Shown: positions 1 to 7,980 of the stretch, piece by piece
How the letters are laid out: each line of letters opens with the position of its first letter
Position numbering within the stretch: position 1 is the first letter of the stretch
NCBI RefSeq assembly: GCF_000281065.1
Contig: NZ_AKKK01000005.1
Coordinates: 1 to 64,000, forward strand
Reading direction: 5' to 3'
DNA length: 64,000 nucleotides
Origin: Arthrobacter sp. M2012083
GTDB lineage: Bacteria > Actinomycetota > Actinomycetes > Actinomycetales > Micrococcaceae
Position numbers and translations under genes: made by a program
The notes under the pieces: model-generated
Told to the model about the DNA's origin: nothing
The model's input: the letters and a program-made list of their open reading frames with translations, nothing else
Database searches by the model: none

Positions 1-399
1 GCCCCGCCACTCATTCAACTGCCCCGACTTCAGGGCAGCCAACGTCCGCGGCATCTCCAGCACCAGGGCCTTCGCCAAACCCAGCAACCGGGACCCACGA
101 TTCGGCGACTCCCGCCGGGCCAACGCCACCTGAGCACCCACCCCACTGCCACGCTCCGAAACAGGAACACCCGCCTCGGCCTGCTCGGCACGCTGGGCAA
201 GATCAAAAGCCACAGCAACCCGCGCCTGCAAAGCCGTAATGGCCGACTTCATCTCCTCCAAAACCCGCAACTGCTCGATCAGGTCCCCACTCACGGAGCC
301 GGCCGAAACCCCGCCTGGCTGAGACACGTCGCGGGAAATGGCAAGAAGAGGCGCAGCGGACACCGCTGTCTTCGTTTGCCTTTCCCGGATCTGCTCCAT
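1..399 (-). CDS. DUF222 (13E12-type) HNH endonuclease family protein, 5' part only
   Basis: I translated the reverse strand by hand from an ATG at 399; the frame stays open to the window edge, so only the first 133 residues are present. The part seen contains the hallmark of the actinobacterial DUF222/13E12 repeat family: a leucine-rich helix followed by VGAQVALARRES, then NRGSRLLG and MPRTLAALKSG, ending near LNEWRG. Family members carry a C-terminal HNH nuclease domain, which would lie outside this window. They occur in many near-identical copies in Arthrobacter genomes and their biological role is unsettled. The gene is divergent from the hydrolase that starts at 527. Family assignment is firm; nuclease activity is inferred. 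Confidence 0.8.
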   Translation of the reverse strand, partial: MEQIRERQTKTAVSAAPLLAISRDVSQPGGVSAGSVSGDLIEQLRVLEEMKSAITALQARVAVAFDLAQRAEQAEAGVPVSERGSGVGAQVALARRESPNRGSRLLGLAKALVLEMPRTLAALKSGQLNEWRG

Positions 400-526
400 G
401 TCCCTACTCTCGCAGGAGGCACTGACATTATTAGACGGTTCATTCGGGACTGAGATTGAACCATCCCGCCCTTGTCCCGCGTCTTCATATCAGGGGAAGA
501 TATTCCACATCGTCGGGAGGTTCGCC

Positions 527-1501
527 ATGGTGCAGCTTGAGAAATTCGAAAAGTACTTGATCGAAGAGTTCTACGACGACTTCCGGTCGGGGGACATGTC
601 GCACAAGACGTTCACCAGGCGGGTGGCGTTCATCATGGGAAGTATGACGGCGGCTGCGGCGGCCATGACTTTGGTGGGCTGTACGCCGGACGAGGTTCCC
701 CAAACCACCGATCCCATGCCCACGCCTTCGCCGACATCCCAGGCGGCAAGGACAGGGACCGCGACTACTGCAGTTCCCAACGCCAAGAGTCCGTTATCTG
801 TCCCGGAAGGTGCTGCGGGCCTGACGACGGCAACAGTGACGTTCCCCGCAAACGGGACGGAGATCAGCGCTTACCTGGCCAGGCCCGAGGGGAGCCAAAA
901 AGGTCCTGGTGTCTTGATCTGCCACGAAAACCGAGGCCTCACCCCGCACATCCAGGACGTCGCCCGGCGCTTCGCCAAGGAAGGGTACGCGGCGCTGGCA
1001 CTGGACCTCGTGAGCAGGGAGGGCGGCACAGCGACTATGGATCCGGACGCTGTCCCTGGCGCTCTGACGCAGGCTGGCGCTCAAAGGCACGTGGACGATT
1101 TCAAAGCCGCCTTCGAGTACCTCAACGGCCAGGAATTCGTCGAAGAGGGCCGGATCGCCATGGTGGGTTTCTGCTTCGGCGGCGGCATCACATGGCAGGC
1201 AAGCACCGAGATCCAAGGACTCAAAGCAACGTCCGCTTTCTACGGCCCCGCGCCTGACCTTGCCAAGGTCCCCACCATCAAGGCGGCGGTCTTTGGCGTC
1301 TACGCCGAGAACGATGCCCGCATCACCGGCCCTATGCCCCAACTCCAAGAGGCACTGGATAAAACCAGCGTCAAGCACCAGCTCAAGGTGTACCCCGGCG
1401 TGGACCACGCGTTCCACAATGACACAGGTGAGCGCTACGTGGAAGCCCAGGCGACGGCAGCTTGGAACGACACCCTGACATGGTTCAAGGACAACGTCTA
1501 A
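527..1501 (+). CDS. Dienelactone hydrolase family protein, predicted Tat-exported lipoprotein
   Basis: This is a 324-residue alpha/beta hydrolase. Residues 29-52 look like a twin-arginine signal (FTRR, then an Ala-rich hydrophobic stretch) ending in the lipobox LVGC with Cys52, so the protein is probably lipidated and surface-anchored. A Pro/Thr-rich linker follows, then the catalytic domain from about residue 98. The dienelactone hydrolase triad is visible: nucleophile Cys216 in GFCFGGG, Asp263 in ENDARI and His294 in VDHAFHN. I chose the ATG at 527 because GGGAGG lies 6 nt upstream; the longer reading from 338 has no such site and would bury the signal. Substrate unknown. Dienelactone itself is unlikely for an exported enzyme. 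Confidence 0.85.
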   Translation: MVQLEKFEKYLIEEFYDDFRSGDMSHKTFTRRVAFIMGSMTAAAAAMTLVGCTPDEVPQTTDPMPTPSPTSQAARTGTATTAVPNAKSPLSVPEGAAGLTTATVTFPANGTEISAYLARPEGSQKGPGVLICHENRGLTPHIQDVARRFAKEGYAALALDLVSREGGTATMDPDAVPGALTQAGAQRHVDDFKAAFEYLNGQEFVEEGRIAMVGFCFGGGITWQASTEIQGLKATSAFYGPAPDLAKVPTIKAAVFGVYAENDARITGPMPQLQEALDKTSVKHQLKVYPGVDHAFHNDTGERYVEAQATAAWNDTLTWFKDNV

Positions 1502-1507
1502 ACACCC

Positions 1508-2596
1508 CTAGCCCTGCAACCGTGCAGCCTCGCTCGCCAGCTCGGCCTCCAAGGTCTCGATACTCGGCAGGCTCGCCACCAACTCATCAGGCAAGGAGTC
1601 AGCAAGGGAGGTTTTCCACTCCGCGATGCCCACAGGAGCGTTGAACCCACGCAAGGCGTACTCGGCCACCACGCTGTTCTTCTCTTTGCACAACAGCAGG
1701 CCGATGGTGGGCTTATCGTCGGGGTGCGCCATGAGGTCGTCTACGGCGGCCATGTACATCCCCAATTGTCCGAGGAACCCAGGTTCGAACTTCACGGCCT
1801 TGAGTTCGATGACCATATAGCAGCGCAACTTGAGATGGTAGAACAGCAGATCTGCGAAGAACTCGTCCCCGGCAATCTCCAGCCGCACCTGCTCACCAAC
1901 GAAGGCGAAACCCTGGCCTAGCTCCAGCAGGAATTTCTCCACGTGCTTCACCAACTGCAGCTCCAGGTCCCGTTCGGTATGCCGATCACTCATGGACAGA
2001 AAGTCAAAGACGTAGGGGTCCTTGGTTGCCTGCTGCGCGAGGTCCGAATCGGCAGGGACCATGGTGGTTTTGAAGTTGGTGATGGCCTGCCCTGAGCGCT
2101 CGTGCAAGCGCGTTGAGATCTGGTGGGCCAGAACGTTGCGCGACCATCCGTGTTGGGCAGCCGCCGCTGCGTACCAAAGGCGCGTGGCGGCGTCGTCGAG
2201 CTTTTCCAGCAGTGCGATCTGGTGGTACCAGGGCAATGTTGCAAGCGGCGCTTGCAACATTGGAAAGTCCGGCCAGGCCTGAGCGAAGCTCTTCATGTAC
2301 CTCAGATTCCTGGGGGAGAAGCCTTTTGCTTCCGGGAACCGTGTGCGGATGTCGGCGGACAAACGGGTGACCACTTTGGCGCCCCAGCCTTGCTCGGACT
2401 CCCGCTGGGCGAGTTCCCGGCCGATGCTCCAGTAGGAATTGAGAAGTTCGCTGTTGGCAGCAGCCACCGCCCTGGTCCGGCCGGTCCGGACCTGCTGGGC
2501 AACAGTGCTGAGGAGGGTGGGGTACCACTCGGGCATGGATGAAGCAGCCGGGACGCCCGGGAACGAAGCTTCAGTTGCGAGCTCTTGGGACGGCAT
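1508..2596 (-). CDS. DUF1016/YhcG-type PDDEXK nuclease domain protein
   Basis: The 362-residue protein has the two-part layout of the YhcG family. An N-terminal DUF1016 domain (about residues 25-180, with SYWSIGREL and FSPRNLRYM) is followed by a PDDEXK nuclease-like domain (about 195-350). Candidate metal-binding residues are Asp249 in FFADLLF and Glu264/Lys266 in VIELKAVKFEP. Relatives sit in defence or mobile contexts and have been tied to Holliday junction or toxin-like functions, but no role is settled. The start at 2596 has GGAG 5 nt upstream; in-frame alternatives at 2623 and 2830 lack a ribosome site. It stands alone, with no restriction-modification partner beside it, in a stretch that also holds an HNH gene and a short AlkD gene. 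Confidence 0.82.
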   Translation of the reverse strand: MPSQELATEASFPGVPAASSMPEWYPTLLSTVAQQVRTGRTRAVAAANSELLNSYWSIGRELAQRESEQGWGAKVVTRLSADIRTRFPEAKGFSPRNLRYMKSFAQAWPDFPMLQAPLATLPWYHQIALLEKLDDAATRLWYAAAAAQHGWSRNVLAHQISTRLHERSGQAITNFKTTMVPADSDLAQQATKDPYVFDFLSMSDRHTERDLELQLVKHVEKFLLELGQGFAFVGEQVRLEIAGDEFFADLLFYHLKLRCYMVIELKAVKFEPGFLGQLGMYMAAVDDLMAHPDDKPTIGLLLCKEKNSVVAEYALRGFNAPVGIAEWKTSLADSLPDELVASLPSIETLEAELASEAARLQG

Positions 2597-2656
2597 GTGT
2601 CTCCTGTCGATTGCTGTTGGCATGACGCTATGGGGACGCACTGACAAAATAGACGG

Positions 2657-3148
2657 GTGAGTGAAGCCGGAGAATTCGTGGACTACACGCTGCAGCGTGA
2701 GTCGTCCTGGGAGAAGGCCGATGAGGCCAGCGAGCGTCTCGGCGAGGCCTTGAAGGTGTATGGCGCGTCCGTGGGCGCGGTGCGTGGCACAGTCCGGGAC
2801 GCGCTGAAGCGGTACAAGAATCTCCACCATGACGACATCACCGCCCTAAGCTCGGAACTGTGGGAGGAGCCGGTCTTCGAACGCCGCCTCGCAGCGGTGG
2901 TTTTGCTTCAGACCAAGGTAGGCGTCCTGGTCAACACCGACCTCACCCGTATCGAAGGCTTCATCAGGCGGGCCGGCACCCGGGAGCTGGTGGATCCTCT
3001 GGCTGCTGACGTTGTGCGGCCTTTAGTTGCGCGGCTGGAGGGACTCGCGAAGGAACGCGCAGAACGCGTCCTGGAACGTTGGGCGACTGATCCGGACCCC
3101 GAACTACAGCATGCAGCGGCCCTGGCGACAGGCTCCGCCACCCCTTGA
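2657..3148 (+). CDS. AlkD-like DNA alkylation repeat protein, C-terminally short
   Basis: The protein begins with a GTG and is 163 residues long. It matches the N-terminal two thirds of the AlkD family of HEAT-like repeat DNA glycosylases: SSWEKADEA, RYKNLHHDDITAL, the strongly conserved LWEEPVFERRLAAV, and TRELVDPLAADVV, which corresponds to the region that carries the catalytic Asp in Bacillus AlkD. Full-length relatives run to about 220-240 residues with two more repeats and a late conserved tryptophan. Here the frame ends just after WATDPDPELQHAAAL, and I could not find the missing part in another frame of the following 68 bp. It may be a decayed or divergent glycosylase, so activity is doubtful. 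Confidence 0.7.
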   Translation: MSEAGEFVDYTLQRESSWEKADEASERLGEALKVYGASVGAVRGTVRDALKRYKNLHHDDITALSSELWEEPVFERRLAAVVLLQTKVGVLVNTDLTRIEGFIRRAGTRELVDPLAADVVRPLVARLEGLAKERAERVLERWATDPDPELQHAAALATGSATP

Positions 3149-3216
3149 TAAGGATCGGCGACCCGCCTAGCGTTTCCCTCAACACATGCCAGTGAGTTTG
3201 AGAGGCAGATCGTTCG

Positions 3217-4719
3217 ATGAAATCGCTATGGCTTGACCGCAAATCTCACTTCACGTCTGACGCAATCCCCGCTGAGCAGCACTTTGACACGATTGTGGTG
3301 GGCGCCGGCCTCACCGGAATGGTCGCAGCCTTGCTCTTGTCCCGCTCCGGCCAGCGCGTGGTGGTTTTCGAGGCCCGAACACTAGGCGCTGTGACTACGG
3401 GAAACACCACTGGCAAGCTGAGCCTTCTGCAGGGCGGTGTGCTTTCCGCGTTGCGCAGCCAGTACTCGCTGAAGGTGGTCCAGGCTTATGTGGAAGCCAA
3501 CAAGACCGGACAGGCCTGGCTTGCGCAGTACATGGAGCAGCAAGGCGTCCCCTTCCAGCGCAGGACCGCGGTCACCTTCGCAACCACGGACGACGGCGGC
3601 CAGCGGCTCCGCAAGGAAGCTGCAGTTTCCCGGGACGCAGGTTTGGACGTCCATTTCAGCCGGGACCCCGGATTACCGTTCCCTGTTGCGGAAGCTTTGG
3701 AACTGGAAGACCAAGCGCAGATTCACCCCATGGATGTCCTTGAGACCCTCGCCAGCGACACCCGGGAACACGGCGGCCTGATCGTTGAGGGCGTGCAGGT
3801 CCAGAACGTGGGCTCAGAACTGCCGTTGGAAGTGGCCACCCGCAAAGGAACGTTCACCGCGGACACCGTGGTGGTTGCCACAGGAACGCCCATCCTGGAC
3901 CGCGGCCTGTACTTCGCGAAGCTCGAACCGAACCGTTCCTACGCCGCCGCCCTTCGCGTGGCAGGGGACATTCCGAAAGGAATGTACCTCTCCATCGACG
4001 CGCCAACCCGATCCCAGCGGACCTATCCCACTCCCGAGGGCGAGTTGCTCTTGGTTGGCGGCTACGGGCATACCGGTGGCCGGGCCACTTCGCCGCAACA
4101 GCATCTGAATGACCTGCTGGGATGGGCCAATGAGCACTACCCCGGCGCCGAGGTGACCCACACCTGGTCGGCGCAGGACTATCAAGCCACAAACCTCATG
4201 CCGTTCTTCGGCAAGCTTCCCCGTGGCCACGGACGGATCTTCTTCGGCACCGGCTACAACAAATGGGGGATGAGCAACGGGGTGGCCGCTGCGCTGTCCA
4301 TCACCTCGGATATCCTGGGTGGCCAGTCCGACTGGGCCACGGCGATCCATCACCGGGTCACATCACCCCAAGGTGCCATCCAAGCCATTCGCCTCAATGC
4401 GAGCACTGCCAAACGGATGATCGAGGACAAAGCCAAGGTCAGGAGCAACCCTGAAATCACTGACGAAACGCAGCCGCAGGAAGGCAGTGGCGTCGTCGGG
4501 CTCTACAAGGGCGAGCCCGCGGCGGTGTCCACCGTGGACGGGAAGGTCTGCATGGTGTCCGCCAGCTGCGCGCATTTGGGCGGATTGTTGACCTGGAACG
4601 ACGCTGAAAAATCGTGGGACTGCCCCTTGCACGGTTCGCGCTTCACCCCGGAGGGAAAGTATCTCGAAGGCCCGGCCACGCATCACCTGCAGAAGTCGCC
4701 GGTCAAGAAAAAGGACTAG
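3217..4719 (+). CDS. FAD-dependent oxidoreductase with C-terminal Rieske [2Fe-2S] domain
   Basis: The 500-residue protein starts with a DAO-type flavin fold: the dinucleotide-binding GAGLTGMVAALLLSRSG near residue 30, and a late flavin-contact segment FGTGYNKWGMSNG. The last 90 residues form a Rieske domain, with ligands Cys451 and His453 in CAHLGG and Cys469 and His472 in CPLHGS. This fusion is known in bacteria, usually as an uncharacterised glycine-oxidase-like enzyme in which the cluster would pass electrons to or from the flavin. No transmembrane segment is visible, so it is probably cytosolic. Its stop codon overlaps the stop of the convergent gene on the minus strand by 4 bp. Substrate cannot be read from the sequence. 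Confidence 0.9.
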   Translation: MKSLWLDRKSHFTSDAIPAEQHFDTIVVGAGLTGMVAALLLSRSGQRVVVFEARTLGAVTTGNTTGKLSLLQGGVLSALRSQYSLKVVQAYVEANKTGQAWLAQYMEQQGVPFQRRTAVTFATTDDGGQRLRKEAAVSRDAGLDVHFSRDPGLPFPVAEALELEDQAQIHPMDVLETLASDTREHGGLIVEGVQVQNVGSELPLEVATRKGTFTADTVVVATGTPILDRGLYFAKLEPNRSYAAALRVAGDIPKGMYLSIDAPTRSQRTYPTPEGELLLVGGYGHTGGRATSPQQHLNDLLGWANEHYPGAEVTHTWSAQDYQATNLMPFFGKLPRGHGRIFFGTGYNKWGMSNGVAAALSITSDILGGQSDWATAIHHRVTSPQGAIQAIRLNASTAKRMIEDKAKVRSNPEITDETQPQEGSGVVGLYKGEPAAVSTVDGKVCMVSASCAHLGGLLTWNDAEKSWDCPLHGSRFTPEGKYLEGPATHHLQKSPVKKKD

Positions 4720-5726
4720 CTCAGCCGTTGAACGCGTCGCTGGGCTTGGTCCGCGGCGCGTCGTTGCTGGGTTGCGGCCCGCACGGCGCGCTTCTTGTCT
4801 GATTCCGCGGATTCCGCGTCACGGGTGGTCCCAATGAGTTCGGCTTCAAGGGCGGCCAGACGCTTTTTGATGTCGTCGATCTCGGATTTGAGGTTGGTTC
4901 TTCGGTCGGCCAGCTCTTTGACGGTTTCCCACGCGTCGGATGCTGCCAATTCTGCTTCCCTGGCCTCCTTGTCGGCGGCTTCGAAGTCGCGGCGGGCCCC
5001 TTCCAGTGCTGCTTGTTGCTTGGCTGCGCGCCGTTCGGCCAGGGACGTCGCTTCGTCCTTGGGTGTCTTCTCTTTGGACTGCTTCTCTTTGGAGGTCGTG
5101 GCGGGCTTGGGAGGTGACGCCGGTTCCGTCTTGGCCGCACGCTTCACAGGGGCCTTCCCGGTTTCCGGACCAGCCTCGTCGTCCGGACCAGCCTCGTCGT
5201 CCGGACCAGCCTCGTCGTCCGGACCTGGCGCAGCGATGGCACCTGTAAGGTCCACTGCCTCGAAGCCGCTGCCGCTGAGCCCTCGCACCAGCCGGCCCGT
5301 TCCTACAGCGCCAGCGGCCCCGACGTCGGCCATTGCTGCCCTGAATGTCTGCTCAACGTCGGCTGCTGCGGCAGCGCTAAGTGGAGCGCCCAGCTCGGAT
5401 GCGAGATCCTTGGCCGCATGCACGGCAGATGTCAGTTGGCCTTGGCGCTGCTGCCCGAGATCGCGGAACGCTTCTGCGTCGCCTTCCTCTTGGGCGGTTC
5501 GAAGCGAAACGCCAAAGCGCACGACGCCGTCAATCACCTCCGGCCTATGAAGGGCCAGCATGTTGATGGCCCAGGCGCCGGCGGCTGGCTTTGGGAGGCT
5601 GCCAATCTCCTTGGCCAGGTCCTTTTTGCCGGCATCCTTCGCTTTGCCGACCAGCGCAGTTCGTTCCGCAGTGAAATCACGGGGAGTCACGGCATACAGC
5701 TCGTGGGCAGCGTCGCGGAGGTCCAT
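4716..5726 (-). CDS. Hypothetical coiled-coil protein with GPDDEA repeats
   Basis: This 336-residue protein is common in Arthrobacter-like genomes and I know no function for it. The N-terminal 160 residues form a helical domain opening with MDLRDAAHELYAVTPRDF and containing LPKPAAGAWAINML. A linker follows that holds three tandem GPDDEA units, then a Lys/Thr/Pro-rich stretch. The last 110 residues are strongly charged and heptad-like (AADKEAREAEL, LKSEIDDIKKRLAALEAEL), consistent with a long coiled coil. The repeat is exact at DNA level (see the repeat entry). No signal peptide or membrane segment is seen. The layout suggests a structural or scaffolding role, but that is inference. Confidence 0.75.
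   Translation of the reverse strand: MDLRDAAHELYAVTPRDFTAERTALVGKAKDAGKKDLAKEIGSLPKPAAGAWAINMLALHRPEVIDGVVRFGVSLRTAQEEGDAEAFRDLGQQRQGQLTSAVHAAKDLASELGAPLSAAAAADVEQTFRAAMADVGAAGAVGTGRLVRGLSGSGFEAVDLTGAIAAPGPDDEAGPDDEAGPDDEAGPETGKAPVKRAAKTEPASPPKPATTSKEKQSKEKTPKDEATSLAERRAAKQQAALEGARRDFEAADKEAREAELAASDAWETVKELADRRTNLKSEIDDIKKRLAALEAELIGTTRDAESAESDKKRAVRAATQQRRAADQAQRRVQRLS
5164..5225. repeat. 18-bp in-frame tandem repeat, three copies plus a partial fourth
   Basis: The unit starting tccggaccagcctcg occupies 5164-5181, 5182-5199 and 5200-5217 with no mismatch, and an 8-bp fragment of a fourth copy follows. On the coding (minus) strand it encodes GPDDEA three times. Because the unit is a multiple of three, copy-number change by slippage would lengthen or shorten the linker without breaking the frame. 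Confidence 0.95.
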
Positions 5727-5805
5727 GCACCCATCCTAGGGTTGTGGATTCGTCAGAGGGTTTGCTGGGCAGCCCATGAGACCGATGTCTTCATTGGTGC
5801 GCTGC

Positions 5806-5824
5806 TTAGGGTAGCCTAAGTCGA
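5806..5824 (+). promoter_or_regulatory. Candidate DtxR/IdeR-type iron box upstream of the DedA-like gene
   Basis: The sequence TTAGGGTAGCCTAAGTCGA matches the 19-bp DtxR/IdeR consensus at 14 positions, 13 of them in the first 14 bases. It contains a perfect inverted repeat, CTTAGG-GTAG-CCTAAG (5805-5820). It ends directly before the GTG at 5825, where a bound repressor would block transcription or translation initiation. Regulation by iron is inferred from the motif only. Confidence 0.45.
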
Positions 5825-6313
5825 GTGGACCAGATCATGAGTTTGCCTTTCGGCATCGCACTTGCGGCGCTCTTCGCGATTGTCATGATCCGTGTCAATG
5901 CCACCTACTGGATTGGGCGGGGAGCCGTTGCCGGACTCGCGCACACCCGCTTTAGCAGTTCTTTGGAGCGGCCGAAAGCAGCCCGTGCCCAGGCCCTGAT
6001 CCAGCGGTGGGGTCCTTACGCCGTCGTACTCTCTTTTCTAACCGTCGGCCTCCAAACGGCTATCAACCTGGCAGCGGGCGCTGCCCGCATGCCGCTCCGT
6101 CGGTACTTGCCCGCTGCTGTGGCAGGTTCTGTCATCTGGGCATTGCTTTACGCAACCATTGGTCTCGCTGCTTTGGAGGCGTGGCTTGCGGTAGCGGCAG
6201 CGTCGCCAGTTGGTGCTGCGGTGGGAGTAGCAGCTTTGACGGCCATCGTCGTCTGGGTTGTCGTGTTCCGTCGGCGTCGGGCCAGGGCCAAATCAGCGGA
6301 TACAGTGGTTTGA
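5825..6313 (+). CDS. DedA/SNARE-associated (VTT-domain) membrane protein
   Basis: The 162-residue protein has four to five hydrophobic segments and the VTT-domain pattern: an N-terminal helix, ATYWIGRGA, then RWGPYAVVLSFLTVGLQTAINLAAGAARMPLRRYL, which matches the family's conserved loop before the last helices. DedA proteins are thought to flip or transport phospholipids and to support membrane homeostasis. The protein is shorter than canonical DedA (about 200 residues), like many actinobacterial members. The start is GTG 5825 or ATG 5837; neither has a strong ribosome site. It begins 98 bp from a divergent coiled-coil gene, and an iron-box-like palindrome abuts the start. Confidence 0.8.
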   Translation: MDQIMSLPFGIALAALFAIVMIRVNATYWIGRGAVAGLAHTRFSSSLERPKAARAQALIQRWGPYAVVLSFLTVGLQTAINLAAGAARMPLRRYLPAAVAGSVIWALLYATIGLAALEAWLAVAAASPVGAAVGVAALTAIVVWVVVFRRRRARAKSADTVV

Positions 6314-6344
6314 GTTCTACAGCTGGATCGGCGAAAGGCCTGGG

Positions 6345-7148
6345 TTGACTACTGCATTACCGGAACTGGCGGACGGCGATTTTTACTACGAATCGTTGGG
6401 CGAGGGCCGCTACCGGTCCACCATCCATGCCCAAGGCGCATGGAATCCCCACGAACAACACATGGCCCCCGCCTCGGGCATCATTGCCGATGCCCTGGCG
6501 CGCCATGAGCCACGGGACGACGTCCGCATGGCGCGGATCAGCTACGAAATCCTCGGGCTGATACCAGGCGGCGAGTTCCAGGTCGCCACCTCGACGTTGA
6601 GGCCGGGAAGGACCATCGAACTTATCCAGGCAGAGCTTTCGGCGGGAGGCCGCGTGGCCATCCGTGCTGCCGCCTGGCGCATGGTCACCAGCGACACAAG
6701 CGCTGTAGCCGCAGTGGAAGATGAGGTGATGCCGGCCCCCGACGAATGCAAGCCATGGGATGGCGCCAGCGTGTGGCCCGGGGGTTACATCCGGTCCTTG
6801 GAGATGCGCATTGCCGAGGACCACCGTCCAGGATCCGGCAAGGTGTGGATCCGAACGTCCCACCCGCTCACGGACCAACGCGACAGTACCGATCTTGCCC
6901 GCCTCATGGGCTTGGTGGATACCGCGAACGGCATCGCGGCCCGCGTTCCGCCGGGCGAAAACAGCTACATTTTTCCCAACGTCGATCTTCAGATTCACAT
7001 GTATCGTGCTCCGGCGGGTGAATGGTTGGGCTTGGACAACAAGGTCTCTTTCGGAGCCGACGGCATCGGCCTGACATCCACTGTGCTCCATGACGTCAAC
7101 GGACCTTTCGGACGGGCCGAACAGATCCTGACGTTGAGGAAGAGCTGA
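6345..7148 (+). CDS. TesB-like acyl-CoA thioesterase family protein
   Basis: I chose the TTG at 6345, giving 267 residues, because conserved sequence starts there (TTALPELADGDFYYESLGEGRYRS). The protein has the double hot-dog layout of the actinobacterial thioesterase-like superfamily. The N-terminal half has WNPHEQHMAPASG and VRMARISYEILGLIP; the C-terminal half ends GEWLGLDNKVSFGADGIGLT and LHDVNGPFGRAEQ, the usual place of the second catalytic segment. It should hydrolyse acyl-CoA thioesters in the cytosol, chain-length preference unknown. The stop codon overlaps the ATG of the next gene (TGATG), implying translational coupling to a lipoate-ligase-like enzyme, which also handles fatty acyl thioesters. 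Confidence 0.8.
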   Translation: MTTALPELADGDFYYESLGEGRYRSTIHAQGAWNPHEQHMAPASGIIADALARHEPRDDVRMARISYEILGLIPGGEFQVATSTLRPGRTIELIQAELSAGGRVAIRAAAWRMVTSDTSAVAAVEDEVMPAPDECKPWDGASVWPGGYIRSLEMRIAEDHRPGSGKVWIRTSHPLTDQRDSTDLARLMGLVDTANGIAARVPPGENSYIFPNVDLQIHMYRAPAGEWLGLDNKVSFGADGIGLTSTVLHDVNGPFGRAEQILTLRKS

Positions 7149-7897
7149 TGGTCGGCTCGGAAGCAGGAGCACGCCAGCTCACGGTTTATCGCCAGAAGGA
7201 GTCAATGGGCGCGGCGGGAGACCTCGATTTCGCCTTGGAGCTGCTTCAGCGTGCCCGCAACGGCAAGCTTGGCCCCTCTCTCCGCCTGTATCGTCCGCAG
7301 CCTACCGTGGCTTTCGGCCAGCGCGACGCAAACCTTCCTGGTTTTCACGCAGCGGAGGAGGCGTGCCGGGAACTCGGTTTCGAGCCCCTGATACGAAAGG
7401 CCGGAGGCCGCGCCGCGGCGTATCACCAAGGGACCTTGGTGATAGATCACATTGAGCCGCATCCCGACGCGATCGTGCGTGCCAAAGCCCGTTTCTCGGA
7501 GTTTGGTGAGCTGCTGGCCGGGGCGCTTCGCAGTGTCGGCGTCCATGCCGCCGTCGGCGAAATTCCGGGGGAGTACTGTCCGGGGGAGTTCAGTGTTCAC
7601 GGCGAGGACCCTGATTTTCCTGCACACCGCATCAAGCTCATCGGCACGGCCCAGCGCGTCGTCTCCGGAGGTTGGCTGTTCAGCTCCGTGATCGTGGTGG
7701 AGGACTCCCAACCTATTCGCGAGGTCCTGACGGCGAGTTACGCTGCGCTCGGCCTTGAGTGGGACACCGCCACCGCCGGGGCTGCGAATGACTTGCTGCC
7801 CCATGTGGACGTAGCAACGGTGGAAGGCGCCGTGATTGAGGCTTACCGCGGTTATGCAGACATCATCGACGGCGATTTCCAGACTTTGCTGGGCTAG
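7148..7897 (+). CDS. Lipoate--protein ligase / octanoyltransferase family protein
   Basis: The 249-residue protein carries the BPL/LPL fold. RLYRPQPTVAFGQRDANLPGF is the substrate-binding front. IRKAGGRAAAYHQGTLVIDHI matches the RRxSGGGAVxHxxGxL segment of the family. HRIKLIGTAQRV supplies the conserved Lys that activates the acyl group. It should attach lipoate or octanoate to the lipoyl domains of 2-oxoacid dehydrogenases or GcvH, or move it between carriers. The ordinary LipB/LipM or LplA role cannot be told apart from this sequence. The start overlaps the preceding thioesterase stop by one base, so the two are one transcription unit. Confidence 0.83.
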   Translation: MVGSEAGARQLTVYRQKESMGAAGDLDFALELLQRARNGKLGPSLRLYRPQPTVAFGQRDANLPGFHAAEEACRELGFEPLIRKAGGRAAAYHQGTLVIDHIEPHPDAIVRAKARFSEFGELLAGALRSVGVHAAVGEIPGEYCPGEFSVHGEDPDFPAHRIKLIGTAQRVVSGGWLFSSVIVVEDSQPIREVLTASYAALGLEWDTATAGAANDLLPHVDVATVEGAVIEAYRGYADIIDGDFQTLLG

Positions 7898-7980
7898 CGG
7901 ACCACGCCGTTGAGCCTGCGTGTACCGGGGTTTAGTCTGAGGTAGACAGGTTACCCAAGCACGCGGATCGCGGTGGAGCA

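Noticed and set aside
1781..1795. A GGTTCGAAC-like T-arm suggesting a tRNA
   Set aside because: No acceptor or anticodon stem can be drawn around it, and it lies inside the YhcG-type coding region.
4795..5550. A Ser/Ala-rich 251-codon plus-strand frame opposite the coiled-coil gene
   Set aside because: Low-complexity shadow; the minus-strand reading has coherent domains and ends with a 4-bp stop overlap typical of real convergent genes.
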